The translations under genes and the position numbers were made by a program. Shown here piece after piece: positions 31,657-41,428 of a DNA stretch of 64,000 nucleotides; the first letter of the stretch is position 1, and every line of letters starts with the position of its first letter. Origin of the DNA: an uncultured Rhodospirillales bacterium (lineage in GTDB: Bacteria; Pseudomonadota; Alphaproteobacteria; Rhodospirillales; JABHCV01); the NCBI GenBank assembly GCA_938092065.1, contig CALKND010000004.1:1-64000 (forward strand), in the 5' to 3' direction. The notes under the pieces are model-generated. The model saw only the letters and a list, made by a program, of their open reading frames with translations, searched no databases and was not told where the DNA came from.

Positions 31657-33561
31657 ATGGCAAAAAAAAACTCGATTACAGAAACCTCAAAAGCTTTTAA
31701 AAAGGGAGGAGCGCCCAAAGTTGGGGGTGTGCTTGTTATTGAAGCCTACTTGAGAACTTTGGAGTCCACGCCGGGTGTTTATCGCATGATCAATAGCAGT
31801 GGTGATGTTCTGTATGTTGGCAAGGCGAAAAATTTGAAAAAAAGAGTCGGCAGTTATACCAACCTGAATCGCCAGCCGACCCGATTGCAGCGGATGATTT
31901 TCGAAACACAGAGCATGGAATTCGTCACAACCCATACGGAAGCCGAGGCCTTGCTTTTGGAAGCCAATTTAATTAAGCGTTATAAACCACGTTACAATAT
32001 CCTGCTTCGCGACGATAAATCCTTCCCAAAAATCCTGCTGACCAGCGGCCACCAATATCCCCAGGTATTGAAACACCGTGGAGTGGAAAATCGTGAGGGA
32101 AGTTATTTTGGCCCTTTTGCCTCTGTTTGGGCAGTCAATGAGACATTAACTATCCTGCAAAGAGCATTTCTTTTGCGCACCTGTTCAGACAGCGTTTTTA
32201 GAAATCGTACCCGGCCCTGCTTGCTTTTTCAGATCAAACGCTGTTCGGCACCCTGTGTGGCCCGTATCAATGAGGCCGGATACGGCGAGTTGGTATCAGA
32301 AGCGCGGACTTTCTTAACCGGTGAAAGTCAGAAAATTCAGCGGGGCCTGGCAAAGCGTATGCAGGAAGCCAGTGACAATATGGAGTACGAGATTGCTGCC
32401 AACTATCGGGATCGCATTCGTGCGCTAACCCAAGTACAGGCTCATCAGGGCATTAATTTTTCTAGTATTGGCGAGGCCGACGTTATTGCCGCCTACCAAG
32501 CGGGTGGGCATACCTGTGTAGAGATCTTTTTCTTTCGTGATGGCCGTAATTTTGGTAACCGGGCCTATTATCCCTCGCATGCTGACTATGAGGATGCGCC
32601 TCATGTACTGGAAGCTTTCATAGGTCAGTTTTATTCCGGCAAGGAAGCACCCAAGGCCTTAATATTATCTCACATCTTGCCCAATCAATCGCTCATGGTT
32701 GATGCCTTGAGTGTCACTGCTGGTCGTAAGGTTGATATTTCTTGCCCTAAACGTGGTGATAAGATGAACCTTGTAGATCATGCTTTAAACAATGCCCGGG
32801 AGGCTTTGGGAAGGCGGCTTTCAGAGAGCGCCTCCCAACGCCGCTTGCTTGAAAGCCTTTCTGATGTTCTGGACTTGGCATCAGCCCCAGAAAGGATCGA
32901 AGTATACGATAACAGTCATATTTCTGGCACGAAGGCAATTGGTGGCATGATTGTCGCTGGCCCTGAAGGCATGTTGAAAAAAGCCTATCGCAAGTTCACC
33001 ATCAAAAATTTGGAGATGGTTCCAGGTGATGATTATGCCATGATGACAGAAGTCTTGACCCGGCGTTTTTCTCGAGCTCTGAGAGAAGACCCAGAGCGTG
33101 CTCTTGGCCAATGGCCAGATCTGGTATTGATTGATGGTGGTGCTGGACAATTAAGTGTTACGCTAAAGGTGTTCGAGAAATTGGGAGTAGAAGATGTAGC
33201 TGTTGCAGCTATCTCAAAGGGGCCGGACCGTAATGCTGGGCGTGAGCGTATATTTCTGCCCGGCCGTGACCCAATTTCTTTGCCTGCTCGGGATCCGGTG
33301 TTGTACTTTCTTCAACGTCTGCGGGATGAAGCACACCGTTTTGCTATTGGCTTTCACCGCCAAAAAAGATCAAAGGCTTTGTCTAAATCCAGTCTTGACG
33401 GGGTTCCAGGAATAGGGCCAAAACGAAAAAAGGCTCTACTGCATCATTTTGGATCTGCTGCTGCTGTTGAAGGATGCGGGTTGACTGACTTGGAGGCGGT
33501 AGAAGGTGTTAGTGGAGCAATGGCTAAGAAAATTTATGACTGGTTCCACACAGACGGTTAA
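31657..33561 (+). CDS. uvrC: Excinuclease ABC subunit C
   Basis: GIY-YIG domain (GVYRMINSSGDVLYVGKAKNLKKRVGSY), UVR motif, C-terminal HhH (GVPGIGPKRKKALLHHFGS). Confidence 0.97.
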   Translation: MAKKNSITETSKAFKKGGAPKVGGVLVIEAYLRTLESTPGVYRMINSSGDVLYVGKAKNLKKRVGSYTNLNRQPTRLQRMIFETQSMEFVTTHTEAEALLLEANLIKRYKPRYNILLRDDKSFPKILLTSGHQYPQVLKHRGVENREGSYFGPFASVWAVNETLTILQRAFLLRTCSDSVFRNRTRPCLLFQIKRCSAPCVARINEAGYGELVSEARTFLTGESQKIQRGLAKRMQEASDNMEYEIAANYRDRIRALTQVQAHQGINFSSIGEADVIAAYQAGGHTCVEIFFFRDGRNFGNRAYYPSHADYEDAPHVLEAFIGQFYSGKEAPKALILSHILPNQSLMVDALSVTAGRKVDISCPKRGDKMNLVDHALNNAREALGRRLSESASQRRLLESLSDVLDLASAPERIEVYDNSHISGTKAIGGMIVAGPEGMLKKAYRKFTIKNLEMVPGDDYAMMTEVLTRRFSRALREDPERALGQWPDLVLIDGGAGQLSVTLKVFEKLGVEDVAVAAISKGPDRNAGRERIFLPGRDPISLPARDPVLYFLQRLRDEAHRFAIGFHRQKRSKALSKSSLDGVPGIGPKRKKALLHHFGSAAAVEGCGLTDLEAVEGVSGAMAKKIYDWFHTDG

Positions 33562-33602
33562 GTTTTATTTTTATAAATAATAAATTTAATGTTGGAAAGT
33601 AA

Positions 33603-34169
33603 ATGTGGTTAAATCTGCCTAATATCCTAACTTTTTCGCGGATTGGAGCTATTCCCGTAATTGTTGGCTTGATGTTTTTGCCCACACCACTTGGAAATTG
33701 GTTGTCGTTCAGCGTGTATATCTATGCCTGTCTCACGGATTTTTTTGATGGTTATTTAGCCCGTGCATGGGAGCAGCAATCGGCAATGGGACGTTTTCTT
33801 GATCCTATAGCTGATAAATTGCTGGTTTCTGGTGTGTTGTTGATGTTGGTAGCTACAGATGGAATTTCTGGACTTTCAGTTTTGCCAGCTGGAATTATTT
33901 TGTTCAGAGAAATTTTGGTATCGGGTCTTAGGGAGTTTCTTGCCGAAGTTCGGGTCAAAGTGCCTGTCACTGTATTGGCCAAGTGGAAGACAACACTACA
34001 AATGTTAGCACTGGGATTTCTTTTGGTAGGGTCTGCGGGGCCAGATTTTGGTTCCGTAACAACGCTTGAGATCGGTATTGTTAGTTTATGGCTGGCCGCA
34101 ATTCTTACTGTAGGTACAGGTTATGACTACATGAAAGCTGGTATGCGGCATATTTCGGATACTGAATAA
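33603..34169 (+). CDS. pgsA: CDP-diacylglycerol--glycerol-3-phosphate 3-phosphatidyltransferase
   Basis: CDP-alcohol phosphatidyltransferase motif TDFFDGYLARAWEQQSAMGRFLDPIADKLL. Confidence 0.95.
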   Translation: MWLNLPNILTFSRIGAIPVIVGLMFLPTPLGNWLSFSVYIYACLTDFFDGYLARAWEQQSAMGRFLDPIADKLLVSGVLLMLVATDGISGLSVLPAGIILFREILVSGLREFLAEVRVKVPVTVLAKWKTTLQMLALGFLLVGSAGPDFGSVTTLEIGIVSLWLAAILTVGTGYDYMKAGMRHISDTE

Positions 34170-34684
34170 TGAAGGTTTTTGGTATAATCGGATGGAGTGG
34201 CAGTGGCAAAACGACTTTAATGGTAAAACTTCTACCAGAACTCATTGGGCGTGGTTTTAGAGTCTCAACCATGAAGCACAGCCACCATAGCTTTGATGTT
34301 GACCGTAAAGGCAAGGATTCTTTTAGACACCGCCAAGCAGGGGCCAGTGAAGTTTTGGTTTCATCGTCTAGCCGCTGGGCTTTGATGCACGAACTTCGTG
34401 AAGATGCTGAGCCAGCTATGGAAGAGTTGATAAAACATATGACCGCAGTTGATCTTTTGTTGATCGAAGGATTTAAGGATCACAAATACGACAAGCTTGA
34501 AATCCATAGGGAGTCGACTGGAAAGCCACTACGCTGCACCGAAGATGAGGGCATAGTCGCAGTTGCATGCGATAGATCTATTGAGGGGCTTCATATACCG
34601 GTGATTGACCTGAATAAACCTGCTGTCATAGTCGATTTTATAGTTGAGCATTGTGAGCTGAAAAGGGGCTGCAAAAATGGCTGA
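34169..34684 (+). CDS. mobB: Molybdopterin-guanine dinucleotide biosynthesis protein B
   Basis: GIIGWSGSGKTTLMVKLLPEL, MKHSHHSFDVDRKGKDSFRHRQAGA. Confidence 0.95.
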   Translation: MKVFGIIGWSGSGKTTLMVKLLPELIGRGFRVSTMKHSHHSFDVDRKGKDSFRHRQAGASEVLVSSSSRWALMHELREDAEPAMEELIKHMTAVDLLLIEGFKDHKYDKLEIHRESTGKPLRCTEDEGIVAVACDRSIEGLHIPVIDLNKPAVIVDFIVEHCELKRGCKNG

Positions 34685-35936
34685 GTTTAAGGATGACTGC
34701 TTTGCTCTCAGTAAGGAGTTAATGTCACTTGAACTCGCACTGGAAGAACTTGAAAAATTTATTGAGCCGGTTGCAGGTGTTGAAAGGGTTCAGCTTGCTA
34801 GCGCTCTTTCTCGGTTTTTAGCAGAAGACGTTGTGGCAACACGTAATGTCCCGCCCCATGACAACTCGGCTGTGGACGGCTACGCGGTGTTCCACGGTGA
34901 TTTATCGAACAGCGAAGATACCCGTCTGCCTGTGGCTGGGCGCATTACCGCTGGACACCCATTGAAGACAGTAGCAAAAAAGGGAAATGCCTACCGTATC
35001 TTTACGGGAGCTGCTATGCCACATGGTACTGATACTGTATTCATGCAGGAAGACGTTCGCACCGAAGGAGCTGACGTTATTTTGCCTGCTGGTATTCAGC
35101 TTGGTGCTAATCGTCGTTTTATGGGTGAGGATGTTCGCATTGGCACAATTATTTTGGACCGTGGAAAACGCATCAGACCGCAGGAAATAGGCTTGGCGGC
35201 CTCTATAGGGTTAAGCGAGCTTATGGTTTATAAGCCGCTTTGTGTTGCCGTCTTTTCCACTGGTGATGAGATTTGTGATCCGTCAGCAGACATACGCAGG
35301 GGATGTATTTTTGATTCCAATCGTTACACCGTCATTGGCCTGCTTACTGAGCTTGGCTGTAATGTAACAGATCTTGGAATTCTAGAAGATGATCAGCAAA
35401 TAATTTGTGACGCCCTAAGTGGGGCAGCTGTGGAGCATGATCTAATTTTCACATCTGGGGGCGTTTCAGTTGGTGAAGAAGATCATGTTAGGCAGGCGGT
35501 AAAAGCATTGGGTAGTATATACTTCTGGCGACTAGCGATTAAGCCTGGTCGGCCTATTGCTTTTGGCACTATTGCATCTACTCCTTTTGTTGGTCTGCCA
35601 GGTAATCCAGTGGCAGCCATGGTCACCTTCATGCGAATTGCACGCATTTTAGTGCTGCGACTATCTGGTGCTACTGGCGATATAAGTCCCACACTGTATA
35701 AAGTAGCTGCGGCTTTCAGCTTCAAGCCGCGTGGCCAGCGGCGCGAATGGTTGCGCGCACATTTAAAAGTCGATGAAAATGGCTTCCGTTTTGTTCATCT
35801 ATTTCCAGCCAAAGGCTCGGGGGTGCTTATATCGATGGTTGGTTCACATGGCTTTGTTGAAATAAATGAAAGTGTTAAACAAATAAAAGATGGAGATCTA
35901 GTTGATTTTCTGCCTTTTAACGAGATGTATAGCTAG
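34677..35936 (+). CDS. moeA: Molybdopterin molybdotransferase
   Basis: PPHDNSAVDGYAVF, FTGAAMPHGTDTVFMQED, TSGGVSVGEEDHV. Confidence 0.96.
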   Translation: MAEFKDDCFALSKELMSLELALEELEKFIEPVAGVERVQLASALSRFLAEDVVATRNVPPHDNSAVDGYAVFHGDLSNSEDTRLPVAGRITAGHPLKTVAKKGNAYRIFTGAAMPHGTDTVFMQEDVRTEGADVILPAGIQLGANRRFMGEDVRIGTIILDRGKRIRPQEIGLAASIGLSELMVYKPLCVAVFSTGDEICDPSADIRRGCIFDSNRYTVIGLLTELGCNVTDLGILEDDQQIICDALSGAAVEHDLIFTSGGVSVGEEDHVRQAVKALGSIYFWRLAIKPGRPIAFGTIASTPFVGLPGNPVAAMVTFMRIARILVLRLSGATGDISPTLYKVAAAFSFKPRGQRREWLRAHLKVDENGFRFVHLFPAKGSGVLISMVGSHGFVEINESVKQIKDGDLVDFLPFNEMYS

Positions 35937-35954
35937 ATTGCTTAAGGAGAAAGC

Positions 35955-36206
35955 GTGAAGATTTTGTATTTTTCATGGGTCCGTGATAGGATTGACCTGG
36001 GAAATGAAGAGATTGTTCTCCCAGAAAATGTGACCACCGTTGAACAGCTTGTAAACTGGCTTCAGTCGAAGGGTGATGGCTATGCCAGTGCCTTTGCAGA
36101 CCTTTCCATGATTAGGGTTGCGGTCAATCAAGAACACGTAAAGCTGGGTCATCCAATTGGTGAAAATGATGAAGTTGCCTTCTTCCCGCCTGTGACGGGG
36201 GGATAG
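35955..36206 (+). CDS. moaD: Molybdopterin synthase sulfur carrier subunit
   Basis: Ubiquitin-like, ends PPVTGG; GTG start after AAGGAG. Confidence 0.95.
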   Translation: MKILYFSWVRDRIDLGNEEIVLPENVTTVEQLVNWLQSKGDGYASAFADLSMIRVAVNQEHVKLGHPIGENDEVAFFPPVTGG

Positions 36207-36209
36207 AAA

Positions 36210-36674
36210 TTGATAAAGGTGCAACAAAAAGATTTTAACTATAGCCTTGAAGTTGCTGCTTTAAGCGAGGGTAACCACGATGTCGGCGGTGTTTGCGCCT
36301 TTAGTGGACTGGTTCGTGACTTGGTGGGGGATAAACACATAGACTATATGACCCTAGAACACTACCCAGGAATGACCGAAAAGTGCCTTGCCGAGATTGA
36401 GGCTGAGGCTCATCACAGATGGCCTCTAGAGAAGACCCTGATTATTCACCGCTATGGCCGGTTGGAACCGGGCGATCAAATTGTTCTTGTGGCGGTTTCT
36501 TCAGTCCACCGAGAAGCGGCTTTTGATGCCTGTCGCTTTTTGATCGACTTTCTCAAAACAAATGCACCTTTCTGGAAGCTGGAATGTACAGGTGGGGATT
36601 CCAAGTGGGTTACCGCCAAGGATACGGACACACAAGCCTGCGATCGTTGGCTTAACGGCGATAAAAAGGAATAG
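36210..36674 (+). CDS. moaE: Molybdopterin synthase catalytic subunit
   Basis: GGVCAFSGLVRD, TLEHYPGMTEKCL, VHREAAFDACRFLIDFLKTNAPFWK. Confidence 0.95.
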   Translation: MIKVQQKDFNYSLEVAALSEGNHDVGGVCAFSGLVRDLVGDKHIDYMTLEHYPGMTEKCLAEIEAEAHHRWPLEKTLIIHRYGRLEPGDQIVLVAVSSVHREAAFDACRFLIDFLKTNAPFWKLECTGGDSKWVTAKDTDTQACDRWLNGDKKE

Positions 36675-36678
36675 TACT

Positions 36679-37305
36679 ATTGTTTACCAGGCAATTTTTT
36701 TAGATTTCGACGGTGTTATCGTCGAATCAAAACAAATAAAAACTCAAGCTTTTCGCACGCTATATTCTAAACACGTGGAAGCACTTGATGATGTTGTTGC
36801 ATATCACATTTCCCATGAGGGAATCTCTCGGTTTGAAAAGATCCTTTATTGTCATGAGATTTTTTTGGGTATTAAACTAAGTGAAAACGAACTTGCTGAA
36901 CTGGCTGGGGATTATAGTGCATTAGTTAAACAGGTTGTTATCGATTGCGATAGTGTTCCCGGTGCCCTCGACTTTCTTCAGGCTAATTCTACCAATCTTC
37001 CTATGTTCGTGGTTTCTGGAACCCCGGAAGAGGAATTGAGAGAAATCATCGAAGTGCGCGGATTGAGCAGCTATTTTACCTCTGTACATGGCTCACCTCA
37101 ACATAAGGCCCCCATAATAAATGAACAGCTTCAACTCCACGGCCTTGACGGGGATCAGTGCCTGTTTGTTGGTGATGCTATGACAGATTACAACGCGGCG
37201 AAGGAAACCGGCCTGGCTTTTATTGGCAGGGTTGAGCAAGGTGGTGTTAATTTGTTTCCGAAGGGAACTACGATCATTAAGGACCTAACGCAGTTGACTA
37301 TCTAG
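36679..37305 (+). CDS. HAD family hydrolase (phosphoglycolate phosphatase-like), probable non-canonical ATT start
   Basis: YQAIFLDFDGVIVESK, FVVSGTPEEEL, LFVGDAMTDYNAA; frame-consistent ATG at 36562 would be buried 113 nt inside moaE. Confidence 0.8.
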   Translation: MVYQAIFLDFDGVIVESKQIKTQAFRTLYSKHVEALDDVVAYHISHEGISRFEKILYCHEIFLGIKLSENELAELAGDYSALVKQVVIDCDSVPGALDFLQANSTNLPMFVVSGTPEEELREIIEVRGLSSYFTSVHGSPQHKAPIINEQLQLHGLDGDQCLFVGDAMTDYNAAKETGLAFIGRVEQGGVNLFPKGTTIIKDLTQLTI

Positions 37306-37539
37306 CATGGGGCTAAAAGAAGGAAGCAAAGCCGTATGATAACAGAAAATGTGTTATTGGCGGCGGACCAATCAAGACTTGTAAAATATCAAGTTCTCGC
37401 TGTTGCATGTTGGCCCAACCATGGATTCTGTCTGCTGATATTTTGAATTCATTTGACGCTTTGACAATATTAATGAGGTTTTAACGTCAAAGTAAAAAAC
37501 CACTGTCAACGAATTTGGTGATTGAATGTGGCAGAAGCT

Positions 37540-38472
37540 TTATGTCGTCTGCACCTTCCCCACGGCCCTATCATAATCTTCCATCATTGTTTTGCAGACT
37601 ATACCTGGTACGTATTTATGGGTGTCAATTTCACCCACTGGCGTTACTTCCGCGGCGGTGCCGGTCAAAAATACTTCATTTGCGTCAGCCAATTCCTCGG
37701 GCATGATTGCGCGTTCTATGACGTCTATGCCGCGGGCCTTGGCCAGTTCAATGACGGTTTGCCGGGTGATGCCGTTCAGAAAACAGTCTGGTTTTGGTGT
37801 GTGCAGTTTGCCATCGCCCATGAGCAGGAAAATATTGGCGCCGGTCGATTCTGCAACTTGGCCTCGCCAGTCGAGCATCAGGGCATCGTCATAGCCCTCA
37901 GCCTCGACTGCATGTTTTGATAAAGTGCAAATCATATATAAACCTGCGGCCTTGGCGTGAACTGGTTCCGTCTCTGCCGATGGGCGTTTCCAAGGGCCAG
38001 TTTTTAGACGTATGCCTTTCATACGGGCTTCAGGTGTAAAATAAGAGGGCCACTTCCAGGTTGCGACTGACAGATGGATGGTCGTTGCTTGAGCGCTGAT
38101 CGCCATCATTTCGCTGCCGCGCCACGCAAGAGGGCGCAAATATCCATCGACAATATCGTTGGCGTTGCAAGTCTTGATGCATGCCGTGTTAATTTCTTCT
38201 AGTGAATAGGGTATTTTAAAACCCAACAATGCAGCTGAATCGATCAGACGTTGGGAATGTTCTGTCAGTTTAAAAATATTTCCACCATATGCCCGGACAC
38301 CCTCAAATACAGACGAGGCATAGTGAAGTGCGTGGCTAAGGATATGGATTTTGGCATCGCGCCAATTAACCAATTCACCATCTAGCCAAATCAGACCGTC
38401 GCGGTCGTCAAAAGAAGGTGCTGTCATGAAATTATCTTTCTTAATAGCGCGCAAGACGAAAGTTGGTTGCAT
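37540..38472 (-). CDS. ilvE: Branched-chain-amino-acid aminotransferase
   Basis: HALHYASSVFEGVRAYGGNIFKL, STGANIFLLMGDGKLHTP. Confidence 0.95.
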   Translation of the reverse strand: MQPTFVLRAIKKDNFMTAPSFDDRDGLIWLDGELVNWRDAKIHILSHALHYASSVFEGVRAYGGNIFKLTEHSQRLIDSAALLGFKIPYSLEEINTACIKTCNANDIVDGYLRPLAWRGSEMMAISAQATTIHLSVATWKWPSYFTPEARMKGIRLKTGPWKRPSAETEPVHAKAAGLYMICTLSKHAVEAEGYDDALMLDWRGQVAESTGANIFLLMGDGKLHTPKPDCFLNGITRQTVIELAKARGIDVIERAIMPEELADANEVFLTGTAAEVTPVGEIDTHKYVPGIVCKTMMEDYDRAVGKVQTT

Positions 38473-38490
38473 TATTTATCAGTACAGTGC

Positions 38491-38517
38491 ATATATGTCA
38501 ATAAGGCTGACATATAT
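38491..38517. promoter_or_regulatory. Inverted repeat ATATATGTCA-N7-TGACATATAT, candidate MarR operator
   Basis: Perfect 10-bp arms in the 49-bp gap between divergent ilvE and marR-family gene. Confidence 0.7.
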
Positions 38518-38521
38518 ATAG

Positions 38522-39028
38522 ATGGTGTCCATTTTTGTGATAGCAAAAGATAATTCCAATATTGCCTTCTTCTTAGAGACGGAGCTAGAGGGTTTGCGTC
38601 AATCCATTGAGTTGTTATTCCTAGCCTATCGAGACTTCACAGCTGAGCCGGACGAGATACTGTCAAGGTCAGGCTTTGGCCGTGCTCACCACAGGGTGAT
38701 TTATTTTGTCGGGCGAAATCCTGGTATGACTGTCAGTCAGCTTCTCGATATTTTGCAAATAACGAAACAAAGTCTGGCCCGGGTGCTTCGCCAATTGGTT
38801 GATGAAGGTTTTATCGAAAAACGCCTTGACGAAAAGGATGGCCGTCGCCGTTTGCTTCACTTATCGGCTAAGGGTAGCGAGATTGAGATTTTGCTGACCA
38901 CACTTCAGGCTGAGCGTATCCGCACTGCATTTGATCAGGCAGGAAAAGACGCTGAAAGTGTGTTCAAGGATGTTCTGCGGGGCATTATTAATGAGAAAGA
39001 CCGTGGACGAGTTAGCGATAATTGTTAA
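38522..39028 (+). CDS. MarR family transcriptional regulator (PetP-like)
   Basis: Winged helix: MTVSQLLDILQITKQSLARVLRQLVDEGFIEKRLDEKDGRRRLLHLSAKG. Confidence 0.9.
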   Translation: MVSIFVIAKDNSNIAFFLETELEGLRQSIELLFLAYRDFTAEPDEILSRSGFGRAHHRVIYFVGRNPGMTVSQLLDILQITKQSLARVLRQLVDEGFIEKRLDEKDGRRRLLHLSAKGSEIEILLTTLQAERIRTAFDQAGKDAESVFKDVLRGIINEKDRGRVSDNC

Positions 39029-39073
39029 GAGTGATGTAATTGAATCTGGGTTATTCAGGGGAAACCTTTTACT

Positions 39074-39757
39074 ATGGATAGTGACCTGCCTCATATTTTA
39101 GTTATTGACGATGATAATCGTTTACGTGAACTTTTGCGGCAGTTTCTCAGTAAAAATGGCTTTTGGGTATCTGTTGCATGCGATGCTGCCGATGCACGCG
39201 AGCGATTAAAGGGGTTAACATTTGATCTTCTGGTTCTCGACCGGATGATGCCAGGAGAAAGCGGTTTGGAATTTGCTGCCAATATTCGCAAATCAAGTAT
39301 GGTACCCATTCTGATGTTGACTGCCATGATTGAGTCAAAGGATCGTATTGATGGATTTGAAGGCGGTGTTGATGATTATCTTACCAAGCCTTTTGAGCCT
39401 CGGGAACTTTTACTACGTATCAACAGTATTTTGCGCCGCATACCAACCAAGCCCCCTGTGCCAGACGAAATTCAGCTTGGCGATGTAGTTTATTACTCTA
39501 AACGTGAGGAAATCATGCGAAAAGGCGTCCACATCCGTCTGACAGATGTTGAGGCGGCTCTGCTAAAGGCGCTAGTGACAAGCCTTGGAGTTGTATTGAG
39601 CCGGGAAATTTTGACAAAGGTCACTGGAGCTAGTGGGGGTGTCAGGGCCATTGATGTTCAGGTTACCAGATTACGCCGCAAGATAGAGCCAGATCCAAAA
39701 CTACCAATTTACCTGCAAACAGTGCGTGGTAAAGGTTATGTTTTACATCCCGATTAA
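39074..39757 (+). CDS. OmpR family response regulator (PetR-like)
   Basis: Receiver (VIDDDNRLRELL, LVLDRMMPGESG, VDDYLTKPF) and winged-helix output domain. Confidence 0.95.
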   Translation: MDSDLPHILVIDDDNRLRELLRQFLSKNGFWVSVACDAADARERLKGLTFDLLVLDRMMPGESGLEFAANIRKSSMVPILMLTAMIESKDRIDGFEGGVDDYLTKPFEPRELLLRINSILRRIPTKPPVPDEIQLGDVVYYSKREEIMRKGVHIRLTDVEAALLKALVTSLGVVLSREILTKVTGASGGVRAIDVQVTRLRRKIEPDPKLPIYLQTVRGKGYVLHPD

Positions 39758-39766
39758 TAGGCACTC

Positions 39767-41083
39767 ATGTTAAAATTCCTTACAAAAAGTTTTTTACCAA
39801 AAAGCCTGCTGGGTCGTTCCTTGATGATCGTTGTCATGCCGCTGGTTTTGCTACAGGTTATTGCGGGATATATTTTTTATGAGAGCCACTGGCGAAAAGT
39901 ATCACTTACTTTGTCACGTGGGGTTGCTGGTGATATCGCCAGCGTTATCGAATTGATGCGGCGTGAAAATGGGAAAAATAATTTTAATTTGATTTTTCAG
40001 GTGCCCGCCAACCACATGGGCTTGTCAATGTCTTATAGCGAGGGGAAAATACTCTCTGATATGCAACCTACGGCATCAGGAAAAATGGAAGAAACTTTGG
40101 CAAAAGCGTTGCGAGAAGCAACTGCGCGTTCTTTTACAATTAATTCTGAGAAAATAGACCGACACGTGGTTATTGACGTGCAGTTGTCAGATGGTGTGCT
40201 ACATGTAGTTACAGCCCGTAAGAGGTTGTTCAGTACGACAACGTATATTTTTTTACTTTGGATGGTAGGCTCCTCACTTGCTTTGTTCGCCGTGGCCACT
40301 ATTTTTATGCGGAATCAGGTCAAGCCGATCCGTCGTCTAGCTGAGGCTGCTGATGAATTTGGCAAAGGCCGCGATGCAAGCAAATTCAAACCGGAAGGAG
40401 CCACTGAGGTGCGCCAAGCAGCCATCGCTTTTATCGCTATGAGGGAGCGCATTCAGCGCCATATTACCCAGCGCACAGAAATGCTTGCTGGTGTTTCTCA
40501 CGATTTACGGACGCCGTTGACCCGTATGAAGTTACAATTGGAATTGGCTCCTGAAACTTCTGGGCTCACCAATTTAAGGGATGATCTCTCCGAAATGGAG
40601 ACCATGCTGTCCGGTTATCTTGATTTTGCTAAGGGAGAAGGAGGTGAAAAACAGGTCTTAACCAATCTGAGCAATATGCTGAACATTGTCGTATCCCAAG
40701 CAAGGCGAAAGGGTGGTGTTATTGATCTCCATGTAGAAGGTGAGATTAATGTGCACGTTCGACCTAAGGTTTTTAAGCGCTCCTTGATAAATTTGATTGA
40801 CAATGCTGTGCGTTACGCAGAGCACGTTTCTCTAAGGGTGGGGAAGCGTGAATCTTTTGTAGACATTATTATAGATGACGATGGACCCGGTATTCCTGAA
40901 GAAAGCCGCGAAGATGTATTTAAACCCTTTTTTAGAATTGAGGAGTCCAGGAATTTGGAAACAGGGGGTGTGGGGCTTGGTTTGTCTATCGCCCGTGATG
41001 TTGTGCGTGGTCATGGAGGTGAAATTATACTTGATACAAGTCCCGTTGGTGGTCTGCGTGCCCGAATCAGGTTGCCGTATTAG
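39767..41083 (+). CDS. Sensor histidine kinase, EnvZ-like
   Basis: HAMP, H-box GVSHDLRTPLTRMKLQLEL, N-box LINLIDNAVRYA, GGVGLGLSIARDVVRGHGG. Confidence 0.95.
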   Translation: MLKFLTKSFLPKSLLGRSLMIVVMPLVLLQVIAGYIFYESHWRKVSLTLSRGVAGDIASVIELMRRENGKNNFNLIFQVPANHMGLSMSYSEGKILSDMQPTASGKMEETLAKALREATARSFTINSEKIDRHVVIDVQLSDGVLHVVTARKRLFSTTTYIFLLWMVGSSLALFAVATIFMRNQVKPIRRLAEAADEFGKGRDASKFKPEGATEVRQAAIAFIAMRERIQRHITQRTEMLAGVSHDLRTPLTRMKLQLELAPETSGLTNLRDDLSEMETMLSGYLDFAKGEGGEKQVLTNLSNMLNIVVSQARRKGGVIDLHVEGEINVHVRPKVFKRSLINLIDNAVRYAEHVSLRVGKRESFVDIIIDDDGPGIPEESREDVFKPFFRIEESRNLETGGVGLGLSIARDVVRGHGGEIILDTSPVGGLRARIRLPY

Positions 41084-41428
41084 TTAATAAAGCTTGCCAC
41101 CATTTGGGACTTTCTTTTTGGGGCCAATCATCACGACATCACCTTCCTCGTCGGGAAATCCTAGCAGCAGTACTTCTGACATAAACTTACCGATCTGACG
41201 TGGTGGGAAATTAACCACGCAGCCAACTTGCATGCCAATTAGTAATTCGAGAGTATAGTGTTTGGTAACTTGAGCGGATGTTTTTTTCTCGCCGATTTCA
41301 GGACCTAGATCAATCCAAATTTTGAAAGCTGGCTTTCTAGCCTCTGGATATGTTTCTGCACGTACAATTGTGCCGACGCGAAAATCAATGCGGGAAAAGT
41401 CTTCGTAAGTGACCTTAGGGCTTTCCAT
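41084..41428 (-). CDS. csaA: tRNA-binding protein CsaA family
   Basis: DFRVGTIVRAETYPEARKPAFKIWIDLG...VVNFPPRQIGKFMSEVLLLG. Confidence 0.92.
   Translation of the reverse strand: MESPKVTYEDFSRIDFRVGTIVRAETYPEARKPAFKIWIDLGPEIGEKKTSAQVTKHYTLELLIGMQVGCVVNFPPRQIGKFMSEVLLLGFPDEEGDVVMIGPKKKVPNGGKLY

Noticed and set aside
37452-37494. TTTGACG...CGTCAAA inverted repeat downstream of the HAD gene
   Set aside because: Short arms with long AT-rich spacer and no T-run; easily expected by chance.
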